Part shown: in pieces, positions 50,833 through 60,043 of the stretch
How the letters are laid out: each line of letters begins with the position of its first letter
How positions within the stretch are numbered: position 1 is the first letter of the stretch
Translations under genes and position numbers: made by a program
The notes under the pieces: model-generated
Seen by the model: only the letters and a program-made list of their open reading frames with translations
Databases searched by the model: none
What the model was told of the DNA's origin: nothing
Source of the DNA: RH-AL1 sp965198715
GTDB lineage: Bacteria; Pseudomonadota; Alphaproteobacteria; Rhizobiales; Beijerinckiaceae
DNA: 64,000 nucleotides
Direction of reading: 5' to 3'
Assembly (NCBI GenBank): GCA_965198715.1
Contig: CBDAPV010000001.1
Coordinates: 930,001 to 994,000 of the forward strand

Positions 50833-51747
50833 TCAGACCAAAAGAGAAACGTAGCTTTTGCCGCGCGGTGTATCGGCCCAGGCAAGGGCGTCCGTCTTCG
50901 AGAATACCCTCACATGCGGAGGCGGCCCTTTTAAAATTCCGCCATAAGCGCAGAAGAATAAAACGCTGTCCTGTTCCAATGCGGCCAGCGCAAGAAAATT
51001 ATCGTCAATGTTGATTGCGGCGGGCGATTTCTTGCACTGGGCATAAATGCGTTTTCCGTCGCGCTGTGAACGTCCGACCAGATCAAGGACGGCCAAAGTT
51101 CTGCCAGGAGAAAGGCCTGTCGGTAAAAACCCTTCTTCGGTGATGAGATAAGCCATGCAAAACGTTTCCCATCCCGATGCGCCGAGAAAATCCAGCAGGT
51201 CCGGAAGCTCCAGCTGCTTGAGATGGTCGACGAGGTCGTGAGACGTGTCATAACGGACTAAGGCCGCAACGTGTTGGTGCATTGATCGGAAATTGAAGAC
51301 GTTGGCTTGACCCTGGGCCGCCAACAACTGGTAAGCATCCGGAAGCTCATCGATCTTAAATAATTTTTTGCTTGTAATTTTTCTGAATTTAAAAATTTCG
51401 CCGCTAAGATTTAGCTCGTGATCTTGACGGGATAGAAGAAGTTTTGACAATTGGGCAAGTCCGAGGCAACGTCTGCTTTTTAGATAGACAAGGACCCACT
51501 CCGTGGCGGCGATCTCACAAAAGCGATGTGCCGTATTGTAGTAACCGCCGGTGACATCCCATTCGAGACGCTGCTGTGCGGGTAAATCATTTAATTCGGC
51601 GAGACTGGCCCCTTTTTCGAGATCCTCTGCCGTCCACGCTCCATACCAGATGCCGAGTTCGCCGGCGTCCCAGCTTCGCTCCGTAAAATCGGAACCATGC
51701 GCGTTCATCCGCAGCCGCCAGACTTGGGTATTCAGGGATTCGGTCAT
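50833..51747 (-). CDS. Mrr-like PD-(D/E)XK nuclease candidate, 304 aa
   Basis: ATG 51747 follows GGAGGAACGA. The C-terminal part has FLGASGWETFCMAYLITEEG, then LDLVGRSQRDGKRIYAQCKK, in which D222 and the Q-x-K motif (Q237, K239) fit the Mrr_cat variant of the PD-(D/E)XK fold, where Q replaces E. The N-terminal 150 residues have no recognised domain. Restriction endonucleases of this type act without a methylase or on modified DNA. It stands right beside the hsd operon but in opposite orientation. Confidence 0.6.
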   Translation of the reverse strand: MTESLNTQVWRLRMNAHGSDFTERSWDAGELGIWYGAWTAEDLEKGASLAELNDLPAQQRLEWDVTGGYYNTAHRFCEIAATEWVLVYLKSRRCLGLAQLSKLLLSRQDHELNLSGEIFKFRKITSKKLFKIDELPDAYQLLAAQGQANVFNFRSMHQHVAALVRYDTSHDLVDHLKQLELPDLLDFLGASGWETFCMAYLITEEGFLPTGLSPGRTLAVLDLVGRSQRDGKRIYAQCKKSPAAINIDDNFLALAALEQDSVLFFCAYGGILKGPPPHVRVFSKTDALAWADTPRGKSYVSLLV

Positions 51748-52019
51748 TCGTTCCTCCGCAAAGTCTTTGCAGCGGATCGGCAGGGACATACCTCGCGATC
51801 CACCAAAATCTTGGCCACTGCGCTTGCGCGCGGCGCCGCGCTCGGATTTTATCCGGCCGAGTGTTTTAGAACCAGTCGGATTCCCTGCCCTGACCGGAGC
51901 CGCAGCGTCCCGCCCCGCGTTCCCGTCCGCCCGTCGATAACTGCTTCAATCGCGGTCGCTCGTTCGAAGGTCCGCTTGCCGGCTACAACGATGGTGCAAA
52001 GCGTCTCTCGTAAGGGTAA

Positions 52020-52406
52020 TCAGAAGGTACGCCGCTGTTCATCCCATACAACCGGAAACGGCTTGAGCAGTACATCAATCTTAAGGCCATCCGTCTGGCG
52101 CCCTCCCACGATCGCCTCGACGATATCCGGAGCCAGCAGCGTGAGGCGCAGAACCCGGCTGACGTAGGACGGATTGATCTTTTCGGCCGCGGCAAGCTCG
52201 GCGGCCGAGCCGTAGCGTCCGCTCTCCAGGAACTTGTTCCACCGGTGTGCGCGAGCGATGGCCTTCACGAGCGTGTTGTTGATGTGAGGGCGAGGAGGCG
52301 CCCAGGCGCTACCGTCGGCACCGATAGCAACTTTGCGCCCACCACGCTTACGGAAGTTCAGCGGCACACGGACGGTGAACGTCTGCTGCGCCCTCGCCGC
52401 CGTCAC
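52020..52406 (-). CDS. ParB-like HTH protein of recombinase operon, 128 aa
   Basis: After a basic leader (VRVPLNFRKRGGRK), residues about 60-105 form an HTH (GRYGSAAELAAAEKINPSYV, SRVLRLTLLAPDIVEAI) of the KorB/ParB type. The gene overlaps the recombinase remnant upstream by 4 bp, as in the intact operon at 53983-55730, where the protein is about 80 percent identical by eye. This copy remains open although its recombinase is decayed. Confidence 0.75.
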   Translation of the reverse strand: MTAARAQQTFTVRVPLNFRKRGGRKVAIGADGSAWAPPRPHINNTLVKAIARAHRWNKFLESGRYGSAAELAAAEKINPSYVSRVLRLTLLAPDIVEAIVGGRQTDGLKIDVLLKPFPVVWDEQRRTF

Positions 52407-52978
52407 GCCGCCCTCCGCAAGCTCGTGTCAGGCCGTGCCAGATCCCGCGCGAGTTGCGCAAGGCCGTCGACCCGCAGCCGGATGTCCAGCCCTCCGGTGC
52501 CAACGTCCACCCGCTCGACAAGCAGTTGGACGATGCGCGCCTGCTCGGCCGGGAACAGCTCGTCCCAGAGCGGGTCGAGATCCTGCAGGGCCCGCCGCAC
52601 CTGATCCTCGCTGACGCCATCCACCTTCGTCTTCGACGCTCGCCAAGTGCCGACCACGATCTCCGGCGCGCGCAGTAGGCCTCGCACCTGGTCGATCACC
52701 GCGGCCTCGATCTCCGCCGCCGGTAGCAGTCCGACCGGGCAGGCATCCCGCCCTGCTTCAGCACGGCCTGGCTGCCGTAGTAGCGGTAGAGCCGACCACC
52801 CTTGCGGGTGTGGGTCTGCGACATGGCACAGCCCGTTGGACCGAAGATCAGCCCCTTCAGCAAGGCCGGCGCCGAGGACCGCGTGTCGGCAGCGCGCTTG
52901 CGCGGGCTCTCCCGAAGGATGCCGTGCACCTTGCCCCATAGCGCCCGCGTGGACGATCGCCTGGTGTTCGCCGGGTTA
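52403..52978 (-). pseudogene. large serine recombinase C-terminal part, frameshifted
   Basis: Two frames share the match: ALWGKVHGILRESPRKRAAD with the zinc ribbon (HTRKGGRLYRYYGSQAVL) lies in one, and after a base change near 52745 the rest (ACPVGLLPAAEIEAAVIDQV, LQDLDPLWDELFPAEQ) in another, ending at 52403. The catalytic domain is absent; upstream the homology stops near 52978. It is the second decayed copy of the recombinase. Confidence 0.85.
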
Positions 52979-53093
52979 CGCTGCGCTTCTTATCGACGCC
53001 TTGGGCACAAACTTTCAAGGAGGCGAATTTTACTCAGAGACTCAAGCTTCTCAAGCTAGCCTCAGCTCCGTGTCTACCCGGAAGTCTGCAGCG

Positions 53094-53867
53094 ATGGCTT
53101 TACCTGAACGCTTTTGGCTTGAGAGCTTTGGCTTCACCAAAAAGAGGAACGTACCGGCTCAGAGCCGAGACACACTCACCAAGGCTACCGTAGCTCTGGT
53201 GATCGCGACCGCTGGTTTGATCGTTGTCGGCCTTCTCAGCTTCGGCGTGTCACTTTTGCAGTGGCAAGCAATCAGAGGTCAGCTTGATGCGATGCAAGCC
53301 GATCAGCGGCCATGGATCAAAATTCATCGCGTGATCAAGGGCGAGGCTATGGATCTATCTAGCCCTATTGCGATTTTTCCAGTTCGCTTCACAATCGAAA
53401 ACGTCGGCAGATCACCTGCTTTTAATGTACAGTTCGATGTGCGCATGCAACCTTATGCCGATAACGTCGAGCAAAACGCAAATGCGCTTTGTTCTCAACT
53501 AAAGATGATGTCGACGCAAAATGGAAATTTCGGGCAGGTGCTTTTTCCAAATACTTCTGTTACTGACGATGAACTCGGTGGCTTTGGTGGGCACATGGCG
53601 GCAGCTGTCACCCACGAAAGCGTCCTCAATGCAGCAAGACCAAATCCTGTATTAAAGAACGACCTCAGCGTGCCGGTGTTTGTTTACGGCTGCGCGACCT
53701 ATCGCGCCGGCTCAGAGAATAAGCAGCACCAGACCGGCTTCATCTTTATGTCGGCTCAGATCATCGGAGACCATTCCGATACTTTCGGCCTCGACGTGAC
53801 CAAACCGATCGAGGCCGAAAAGCTGCTCCTTTTCGAAACCCAACAGGGCAGCGGTTTGACAGACTAG
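53094..53867 (+). CDS. single-pass membrane protein, 257 aa
   Basis: ATG 53094 is chosen with GGAAG nine bases upstream; GTG 53070 would add eight residues. A transmembrane helix is visible at about residues 31-52 (ATVALVIATAGLIVVGLLSF). After it comes QWQAIRGQLDAMQADQRPWI, then a beta-rich soluble domain (ENVGRSPAFNVQFDVRMQPY). This form is common in cargo genes of mobile elements; function unknown. It lies between two recombinase copies, on the opposite strand. Confidence 0.65.
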   Translation: MALPERFWLESFGFTKKRNVPAQSRDTLTKATVALVIATAGLIVVGLLSFGVSLLQWQAIRGQLDAMQADQRPWIKIHRVIKGEAMDLSSPIAIFPVRFTIENVGRSPAFNVQFDVRMQPYADNVEQNANALCSQLKMMSTQNGNFGQVLFPNTSVTDDELGGFGGHMAAAVTHESVLNAARPNPVLKNDLSVPVFVYGCATYRAGSENKQHQTGFIFMSAQIIGDHSDTFGLDVTKPIEAEKLLLFETQQGSGLTD

Positions 53868-53982
53868 AGGGGCCAACGCGCGCGGCTGGTTTCCGGATGT
53901 AAAGAATGGTTTCGACCTCGACTTCAAGGCCGCAGCCTTCCTCGGCGCCCGGCGAAGTTTGAGCGAGGGTGTCATTGCCTCC

Positions 53983-54366
53983 TTACGATAGCGTCCGTCG
54001 CTGCTCATCCCATTCGCACGGAAACGGCCGCAGCAGCACATCTGTCTCGATGCCGTCCGCTTGCCGCCCTTCCACGATCGCCTCGACGATTTCAGGTGCC
54101 AGCAGGGTCAGCCGCAGCACACGGCTCACGTACGACGGGTTGATCTTCTCGGCGGCGGCAAGCTCCGCGGCGGAGCCGTAGCGGCCGCTCTCCAGCAGCC
54201 TGTTCCACCTGTGCGCTCGCGCGAGCGCCTTGACGAGCGTGTTGTCGATACGCGGCCGCGGCGGTGCCAGGGTGCTGCCGTCGGCGGCAATCGCAAGCTT
54301 GCGGCCGCCGCGCTTGCGGATGGTAAAGGGCACCCGCACGGTGAGGGTCTGCGCCGGCGCTGTCAT
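53983..54366 (-). CDS. ParB-like HTH protein of recombinase operon, 127 aa
   Basis: Same architecture as 52020-52406: leader VRVPFTIRKRGGRK, then HTH GRYGSAAELAAAEKINPSYV with VSRVLRLTLLAPEIVEAI, then a conserved end VLLRPFPCEWDEQRR. Overlaps the recombinase stop by 4 bp. It is the last gene of the operon small ORF, DUF2924, recombinase, HTH. Probably an accessory DNA-binding factor for the recombinase. Confidence 0.8.
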   Translation of the reverse strand: MTAPAQTLTVRVPFTIRKRGGRKLAIAADGSTLAPPRPRIDNTLVKALARAHRWNRLLESGRYGSAAELAAAEKINPSYVSRVLRLTLLAPEIVEAIVEGRQADGIETDVLLRPFPCEWDEQRRTLS

Positions 54367-55730
54367 GCTGCCTCCCGGTGGTTGGCGCCGCTTTCGGTGA
54401 GACCCCGAGTGAGGTGCGCCAGGCCGTCGATGCGCAGCCGCAGATCGAAGCCTTTCTCGCCGACGTCGATACGCTCGACCAAAAGCTGGACAATGCGCGC
54501 CTGCTCGGCCGGGAACAGCTCGTCCCAGAGCGGGTCAAGGTTTTGCAAGGCGCGTCGCACCTGCTCTTCGCTGAGATCCTCGACCTTCGGCCTGGACGCC
54601 CGCCAGGTGCCAACCACGATCTCCGGTGCGCGCAGCAGGCCGCGCACCTGGTCGATGACCGCCGCTTCGATCTCCGCCGCCGGCAGCCGCCCAACTGGGC
54701 AGGCATCCCGTCCCTGCTTCAGCACGGCCTGGCTGACGTAGTAGCGGTAGAGCCGGCCACCCTTGCGGGTGTGGGTCGGCGACATGGCGCAGCCCGTCGG
54801 GCCGAAGATCAGGCCCTTCAGCAACGCCGGCGTCGAGGTCCGCGTGTCGGCGGCGCGCTTGCGCGGGCTCTCCTGCAGGACGGCGTGCACCTTGTCCCAG
54901 AGCGCCCGCATGACGATCGCCTGATGCTCGCCAGGGTATGCCGTGCCTTTGTGAACCGCCTCTCCAACATAGACCCGGTTGGTGAGCAGCTTGTAGAGAA
55001 AGCCCTTGTCGATCGGCTTGCCGCGGGGCGTCAGCACGCCTTCCCTGGCCAGGGTGCCGGCCAGCGTCGTCGCCGAACCGACCTTGGCAAAGCGCTCGAA
55101 GATCATGCGCACCGTCGCCGCCTGCTCCTCGTGGATGACGAGCTTGCGGTCGCCGACGACGTAGCCGAATGGCACGGTGCCGCCCATCCACATGCCCTTG
55201 CGTCGGCTGGCGGCGAACTTGTCGCGGATGCGCTCGCCGATCACCTCGCGCTCGAACTGCGCGAAAGAAAGCAGGACGTTGAGGGTGAGCCGGCCCATCG
55301 ACGTCGTGGTATTGAACGCCTGGGTCACCGAGACGAAGGTCACGGCATGCCGGTCGAACACCTCGACGAGCTTGGCGAAGTCCATGAGGGCGCGACTGAG
55401 CCGATCGATCTTGTAGACCACCACGACGTCGACGCGGCTGGCCTCGATGTCGGCGAGGAGGCGCCGCAGGGCAGGGCGCTCCAGCGTGCCGCCGGAGACG
55501 CCGCCGTCGTAGTAGCGGTCGGGAACGAGGAGCCAGCCTTCCGCGCGCTGGCTCAGGATGTAGGCCTCGCAAGCCTCCCGCTGGGCATCGAGGCTGTTGA
55601 AGGCCTGCTCCAGCCCCTCCTCGCTGGACTTGCGGGTGTAGACGGCGCAGCGCAGCTTGCGGGGTGCCGTCGGTGCCAGAGGAGCTGTGCCGTAGGCTTC
55701 CTGGCGAGCCTTCGAGCCGCGCCCGCTCAT
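54363..55730 (-). CDS. large serine recombinase, 455 aa
   Basis: ATG 55730 overlaps the DUF2924 stop (ATGA). The catalytic domain has YTRKSSEEGLEQAFNSLDAQ (nucleophilic Ser), YYDGGVSGGTLERPAL and YKIDRLSRALMDFAKLVEVF. The recombinase domain has FGYVVGDRKLVIHEEQAATV and GKPIDKGFLYKLLTN. It is followed by the zinc beta-ribbon (GPTGCAMSPT, ACPVG) and a coiled segment. This is the phage-integrase-like large serine recombinase class. It is intact, while two partial copies lie at 50375 and 52403, so it is the best candidate for the mobility enzyme of this part of the island. Confidence 0.9.
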   Translation of the reverse strand: MSGRGSKARQEAYGTAPLAPTAPRKLRCAVYTRKSSEEGLEQAFNSLDAQREACEAYILSQRAEGWLLVPDRYYDGGVSGGTLERPALRRLLADIEASRVDVVVVYKIDRLSRALMDFAKLVEVFDRHAVTFVSVTQAFNTTTSMGRLTLNVLLSFAQFEREVIGERIRDKFAASRRKGMWMGGTVPFGYVVGDRKLVIHEEQAATVRMIFERFAKVGSATTLAGTLAREGVLTPRGKPIDKGFLYKLLTNRVYVGEAVHKGTAYPGEHQAIVMRALWDKVHAVLQESPRKRAADTRTSTPALLKGLIFGPTGCAMSPTHTRKGGRLYRYYVSQAVLKQGRDACPVGRLPAAEIEAAVIDQVRGLLRAPEIVVGTWRASRPKVEDLSEEQVRRALQNLDPLWDELFPAEQARIVQLLVERIDVGEKGFDLRLRIDGLAHLTRGLTESGANHREAA

Positions 55731-56176
55731 GCCGCGGCTCGCTGTTGATTTTTCAAGCCGAAGAAGATCCAGCCGTTCCAGCGCGTGCCGGTGATCGCGC
55801 GGGCCACCGCGGAGAGCGACTTGTACGGCCTGCCCTGCCACTCGAACCCGTCAGCCGTGACCGTCACCGTCTGCACCGTGCCCTGCCACTCGCGGACCAG
55901 CCGCGTCCCGGCGATCGGCTTGGCATCCATGCGGGGCTTGCGCTTGCCCGAGCGCCGACCATCGATCTGCTCGCCGAGCGCCTCGAGCTTCTTCACCGTC
56001 GCAGGCTTCAGACCGCCGAAGGCGAGCTCCTGGATCCTGTATGCGAGCCGGCTCTCGAGGAAGCGCCTGTTGTACGGCGGCGGCTCGGTGGCGTTGAGCT
56101 TGCGCCAGAGCGCCTTCAGGTCCGCGGTCGATGTCGTCTTCAGCGCCGCCAGCTGCGCCAGCACCATCTCGCTCAT
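55727..56176 (-). CDS. DUF2924 domain protein, 149 aa
   Basis: The sequence MSEMVLAQLAALKTTSTADL, LWRKLNATEPPPYNRRFLES, LAYRIQELAFGG, RLVREWQGTVQTVTV and YKSLSAVARAITGTRWNGW is characteristic of DUF2924. In alphaproteobacteria it is nearly always encoded just before a large serine recombinase, and here it overlaps that gene by 4 bp. Likely a recombination cofactor. A 5' copy fragment is at 26676-26820. Confidence 0.9.
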   Translation of the reverse strand: MSEMVLAQLAALKTTSTADLKALWRKLNATEPPPYNRRFLESRLAYRIQELAFGGLKPATVKKLEALGEQIDGRRSGKRKPRMDAKPIAGTRLVREWQGTVQTVTVTADGFEWQGRPYKSLSAVARAITGTRWNGWIFFGLKNQQRAAA

Positions 56177-56370
56177 GCCCCTGCCCTACCCGTGCACTTC
56201 CGTTGCGCACCACCGCTCTGCTGCAGCGGCAAGTCGAGGCAACTGTCTCCGGGCGGCGAAGATAAACGACTTGACTGGCGGTGGTGGAGGCGGACCAGGC
56301 CGGCAGCGAGGATCTCGCAGAGGGCGGAGAGGCGTTCGTCCGGCGGTAGGCAACGTTGGCGAGCGGCCAT
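56173..56370 (-). CDS. small conserved protein upstream of DUF2924, 65 aa
   Basis: ATG 56370 gives a short protein with LSALCEILAAGLVRLHHRQS and a conserved-looking end (GDSCLDLPLQQSGGAQRK). The same phrase style (ILAAGLIRLRARKSS...LD...QSGH) is known to me from small ORFs before DUF2924 genes in related genomes. Its stop overlaps the DUF2924 start by 4 bp. No clear ribosome-binding site; the frame extends further upstream. Confidence 0.55.
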   Translation of the reverse strand: MAARQRCLPPDERLSALCEILAAGLVRLHHRQSSRLSSPPGDSCLDLPLQQSGGAQRKCTGRAGA

Positions 56371-56547
56371 CGCTTGGTGATGCAGTCGCTTGAGCGATCG
56401 CGAAAGCGAAAAGTCCGTCCTCAGGAACGAGTGCGGCGAAGAAAGCAGCCGAAGGAAAGTCAGGCCCTCACGTTCGCAGGCGTTCGTCATCCGCAACGGG
56501 ACTCGACAACATCCCGAAAAGAGAACAAGACAGGAACAAAGGTGGCG

Positions 56548-57390
56548 ATGGAGATTGGACCATGGCTTGGGGAGCTTGCCGACCGGGAGGTCGCTTACGA
56601 CCGAATAGCTCGCTCGAAGTTGTCAGTGGAGGCGGTCATGCCTGAGCTGTCGTTCGAGTACGGAAAGCGCGGAGATCGTCGATCCGTTGAGGAGATCTCT
56701 TCGCTTTACCTGCGTGGGATCATGCTGTTCCCCAAGACGGAAGAAGGGGCTCGGAACTTCGTGCGCAGCGCATTCGCGTTTGGCTGTGCCGACTTCCTTC
56801 TGGATCCCTCTACGGGGGAGAGATCGACTGTCACCGAGATGATGGGCGCCGCGGATGATGCGGAGTCGTTCGCGCAGAAATACGCCGATGCTCAACAGCC
56901 CGCCGTCCGCTCATCCGACAAGGCCGACGGCAAGCGAGGGCTCCACGGAGGAATCGTAGCAGGTTTGGTTCTCTCGATCCCACTGTCGATCGCAGCCAAG
57001 ACGAAGAGGATGGTTGGCCGTGGAGCTGCTTTTCGGGTTCTGGAGATGTGGCTATCCCGGGAACACCGAATGATCGGCGCCAAGGAGAGGAACCTGATCA
57101 AAATCTGGCAGCACTATCAAAGCGTCGCTCATTTCTGGGCTGCTCATATAGTGCAAGGCGGCTTCCCAGCGAACAGCGAGGAACTCGTGCGCTTTGTGGC
57201 CATGGCTGAATACATCAGGAATTGCGCCGAGGCGCATCGACCGGAGCGTGCGAGAGAGCCGCTGCTCGATCCGAAGATCACCTGGAAGCTCCCGCCCAGC
57301 GTCGATATCGAACCCGCCACCTACGATTTCGGCATGACCAACATGCCCGAGAGCTGGTTGAAGATGGCGCTGGAGGGGCCCGCCAACTAG
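56548..57390 (+). CDS. hypothetical protein, 280 aa
   Basis: ATG 56548 (with AAAGG upstream) begins MEIGPWLGELADREVAYDRI. The protein is mostly helical, with one moderately hydrophobic stretch (GGIVAGLVLSIPLSIAAKTK, about residues 136-155) that might be a membrane helix. A later part (KIWQHYQSVAHFWAAHIVQG) is soluble. I do not recognise a family. It lies between the recombinase operon and the second IS630 element and may be cargo. Confidence 0.6.
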   Translation: MEIGPWLGELADREVAYDRIARSKLSVEAVMPELSFEYGKRGDRRSVEEISSLYLRGIMLFPKTEEGARNFVRSAFAFGCADFLLDPSTGERSTVTEMMGAADDAESFAQKYADAQQPAVRSSDKADGKRGLHGGIVAGLVLSIPLSIAAKTKRMVGRGAAFRVLEMWLSREHRMIGAKERNLIKIWQHYQSVAHFWAAHIVQGGFPANSEELVRFVAMAEYIRNCAEAHRPERAREPLLDPKITWKLPPSVDIEPATYDFGMTNMPESWLKMALEGPAN

Positions 57391-57479
57391 CGTAAAAAAC
57401 ATCAAGCCATTGCTGCACTAGTGCACAATGGCGACCGCCTTCTTTGCGTCTGTTGTTATCTCCCAAGGGGTTCTAGCTA

Positions 57480-58535
57480 GAGCCGTTCCCCAGCGAGCCG
57501 AGTCGCAGGCTGGCTCAGCGGCGGCAGTTCTGATTCGCTTGCGTTGATTCGCAAGGGAGTGCCGCCATGGCCGCTGCTTTATCACTCGACCTGCGCCATC
57601 GCGTGATCGCGGCGATCGAGGCCGGTGCATCGTGTCGCAAGGCCGCCGAGCGCTTCGGCATCGGTGCGGCGACCGCGATCCGCTGGCAGGCCCAGGTCCG
57701 GCGGGATGGCCGCATCGCGGCCAGGCCGACTGGCGGCGATCATGCCTCGCATCGCGTCGAGGCGCAGGCCGCCCTGATCCTGAAGACCTGCGAGGAGCAG
57801 CCGCAGGTCTTCCTGCGCGAGTTGCGCGATCTGCTCGGGGAGCGCGGCGTGCAAACCAGCACCAGCGGTCTGTCGCGGTTCTTCGCCCGTCACGGCATCA
57901 CCCGTAAAAAGGGGCGCTCCACGCCGCCGAGCAAGACCGGCCGGACGTGAAGGCGGCGCGGCTAGCCTGGTTCGAAGGTCAACCCGACCTCGACCCCGAG
58001 CGTCTGGTCTTCATCGACGAGACCGCCGCCGCCACCAACATGGTGCGCCGCTACGCCCGAGCCCCGCGCGGCCAACGCTGCCGCATCGCGGTGCCGCAGG
58101 GCCACTACAAAACTACAACTGTCACCGCCGCGCTGCGCGCCTCGGGGCCGCTGGCCATCGACCTCAAGGACGGCGCCACCACGGGCGCCCACTTCAGAAG
58201 CTACGTCGCCGACACGCTGGCGCCGCTGCTCGAACCGGGCGACGTCGTAATCATGGACAACCTCTCCGTCCACAAGGTGACGGGCTTGCGCGAGGCGCTC
58301 GAAAAGGTAGGCGCCCGATTGCTCTACCTGCCGTCCTACTCGCCGGACTTCAATCCGATCGAGCAGCTCTTCGCCAAGCTGAAAGCCTTGCTGCGCACCG
58401 CCGCCGCGCGCACCATCCCCGCATTGTGGCAGACCATCCGGGAAGCCTTCAAACGCTTCGGACCGCAAGAATGTCGGAACTACATCGCCGCGTCAGGCTA
58501 CGACGCTTATGACCCGACATGATCGGGATCGGCTC
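57480..58535 (+). mobile_element. IS630-family insertion sequence, about 1.06 kb
   Basis: Flanked by TA at 57478-57479 and 58536-58537. The ends share GAGCCG and TCCC (left GAGCCGTTCCCCAGC, right complement GAGCCGATCCCGATC). It ends only 36 bp before the HTH gene of the right cassette, so it may have replaced or altered that gene's promoter. It differs in sequence from the IS630 copy at 35798-36849. Confidence 0.8.
57567..58522 (+). CDS. IS630-family transposase in two overlapping frames
   Basis: Frame one (57567-57950) has the HTH part (DLRHRVIAAIEAGASCRKAA, ERFGIGAATAIRWQAQVRRD). Frame two (GTG 57947 to 58522) has the DDE core (FIDETAAATNM, IMDNLSVHKV, LPSYSPDFNPIEQLFAKLK). They overlap by GTGA. 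The run TAAAAAGGGG at about 57904-57913 is the likely slippage site for a fused product. Both parts look intact. Confidence 0.85.
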
Positions 58536-58571
58536 TAGCCATCAGGTAACACTGGTGGCTGGTGAGGACAT

Positions 58572-58844
58572 ATGGGTAAAGAAGCAAACGATCTGGGCTT
58601 CGCGAGAGGTGCTGCGGAAGCGCGATCACCTGAGGGTGAGCGACCGATCCGGCACCTCAATCAGGTCGAGCTGTCACGTCGCTGGACGATCAGCCCACGG
58701 ACTCTCGAGCGCTGGAGGTGGTGTGGTGAGGGCCCGCAGTACCTCAAGATCGGCGGTCGCGTCGCTTACCGCATCGAGGACATCGAGGCTTTCGAGCGAG
58801 ACCGGTTGAAGCAAGCCGCCTCTGGTGCTGGTGCCAATCGATGA
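58572..58844 (+). CDS. helix-turn-helix (MerR/excisionase-like) protein, right cassette, 90 aa
   Basis: ATG 58572 follows GAGGACAT. The core VELSRRWTISPRTLERWRWC, then YLKIGGRVAYRIEDIEAFE, is the same excisionase-like HTH as at 1550-1798. It overlaps the ATPase start by 4 bp (ATGA), unlike the left copy, where 32 bp separate the genes. The IS630 element ends just upstream. Confidence 0.8.
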   Translation: MGKEANDLGFARGAAEARSPEGERPIRHLNQVELSRRWTISPRTLERWRWCGEGPQYLKIGGRVAYRIEDIEAFERDRLKQAASGAGANR

Positions 58845-60043
58845 GCGGAAATGCAAATGACACAACGCTGCCGCCTCTCCAGCAACCTCGTCTTGGTTCC
58901 GAGCCACGCGAGCGCGGCCGACTGCACTGGCATGGCGAGGACGATGACGGGCCGATGCGCGAGTGGCTGGTCGACCAGCTCCTGCCGAAGGTCGGGACGG
59001 CGCTCGCCAGCGGCCGATGGGGCACCTACAAGACCTTCGTCGTGCTAGACCTCGCCGGCGCCGTGCTAAGCAGGGGAAGCTTCGCCGGCCGCGACGTCGA
59101 GCGACAAGGGGGCGTGCTCTTCGTCGCCGCCGAAGGCCAATCGGAGATGCGTATCCGGCTGACCGCGATGGTGCAGGAGAAGATCAGGCTCGATCTGGAG
59201 TCGTCCCTGCCTTTTGCCTGGGTCGAGGAATGCACCAAGCTCACCGCTCCGTCTGCACAGGGCGAGCTCGAGATCATCCTGGCGGAAGCGGCGAGGACGA
59301 TGCTGGAGCGTTTCGACATGCCGCTCGCACTCGTCGTCTTCGACACGCTGTCCTCGTCCGCCGGCTTCAAGAACGCCGATGACACCGCCGAGAACCAACG
59401 AGTCATGGATGTGCTCAAGGCGCTGTCGCTGCGCTTCGATTGCCTCGTCCTGGTGGTCGATCATTTCGGCAAGAACGCCGAGAGTGGGACGCGCAACTCG
59501 AGTGTCAAAGAAGACAGCGTCGACGCCGTCCTGGCCCTTCTCGGCGAGCGCGATGCTGCGGGCACCATCAGCAATCCCCGCATGGCGATCCGCAAGGTCC
59601 GCGGCGGTCCGACCGGTGGCGAGATCCGCTTTACGCCCCGCGTCGCGCAGATCGGCGAAGACGGAGCCGAGACCACGATCGTCATCGATTGGCCCGAGCA
59701 GGAACAATCGTCGGCAGCTACCGCGTCCGGCTGGAGGCGCGATGGCCGCCAGCTTAGGGTGGCGCTCGAAAAAGCGCTGGAACGATCCGGCCGCACCATC
59801 GTGCCAAGGGCCGGTGAAGAGCCGGTACAAGCCGTCCTGCGCGATGAGCTGCGGGAGGAGTTCTACCATCTTCGAGCTGGCGACAACGTCGAGACCAGGC
59901 GGAAGGCGTTCTCCCGCCTTCTGCAGGCCGCCCGCAGCAACGGCCTCGTCGTCTGTCTCGAGGTCGACGGCAGCGACTGGGTCGGCTTTCCCGCCGCTTG
60001 CTTTCGTTCGAGGCGGAGGGACGGAACGGGACAGCTACTATAG
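58841..60043 (+). CDS. RecA-like AAA ATPase (AAA_25 type), right cassette, 400 aa
   Basis: The P-loop SGRWGTYKTF (residues 57-66) is the GxxxTxKT form seen in many AAA_25/RepA-like proteins, followed by GGVLFVAAEGQSEMRIRLTA and the Walker B-like LALVVFDTLSSSAGFKNADD, and VLVVDHFGKNAE. The C-terminal 120 residues are a probable winged-helix part. It is not closely similar to the left-cassette ATPase although the flanking genes are. Its stop codon (60041-60043) lies inside a strong hairpin. Fragments of it occur at 25829-25967 and 26308-26348. Confidence 0.8.
   Translation: MSGNANDTTLPPLQQPRLGSEPRERGRLHWHGEDDDGPMREWLVDQLLPKVGTALASGRWGTYKTFVVLDLAGAVLSRGSFAGRDVERQGGVLFVAAEGQSEMRIRLTAMVQEKIRLDLESSLPFAWVEECTKLTAPSAQGELEIILAEAARTMLERFDMPLALVVFDTLSSSAGFKNADDTAENQRVMDVLKALSLRFDCLVLVVDHFGKNAESGTRNSSVKEDSVDAVLALLGERDAAGTISNPRMAIRKVRGGPTGGEIRFTPRVAQIGEDGAETTIVIDWPEQEQSSAATASGWRRDGRQLRVALEKALERSGRTIVPRAGEEPVQAVLRDELREEFYHLRAGDNVETRRKAFSRLLQAARSNGLVVCLEVDGSDWVGFPAACFRSRRRDGTGQLL

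Noticed and set aside
54378..55748. 456-codon plus-strand frame opposite the large serine recombinase
   Set aside because: Shadow; the recombinase has clear catalytic and zinc-ribbon motifs on the minus strand.
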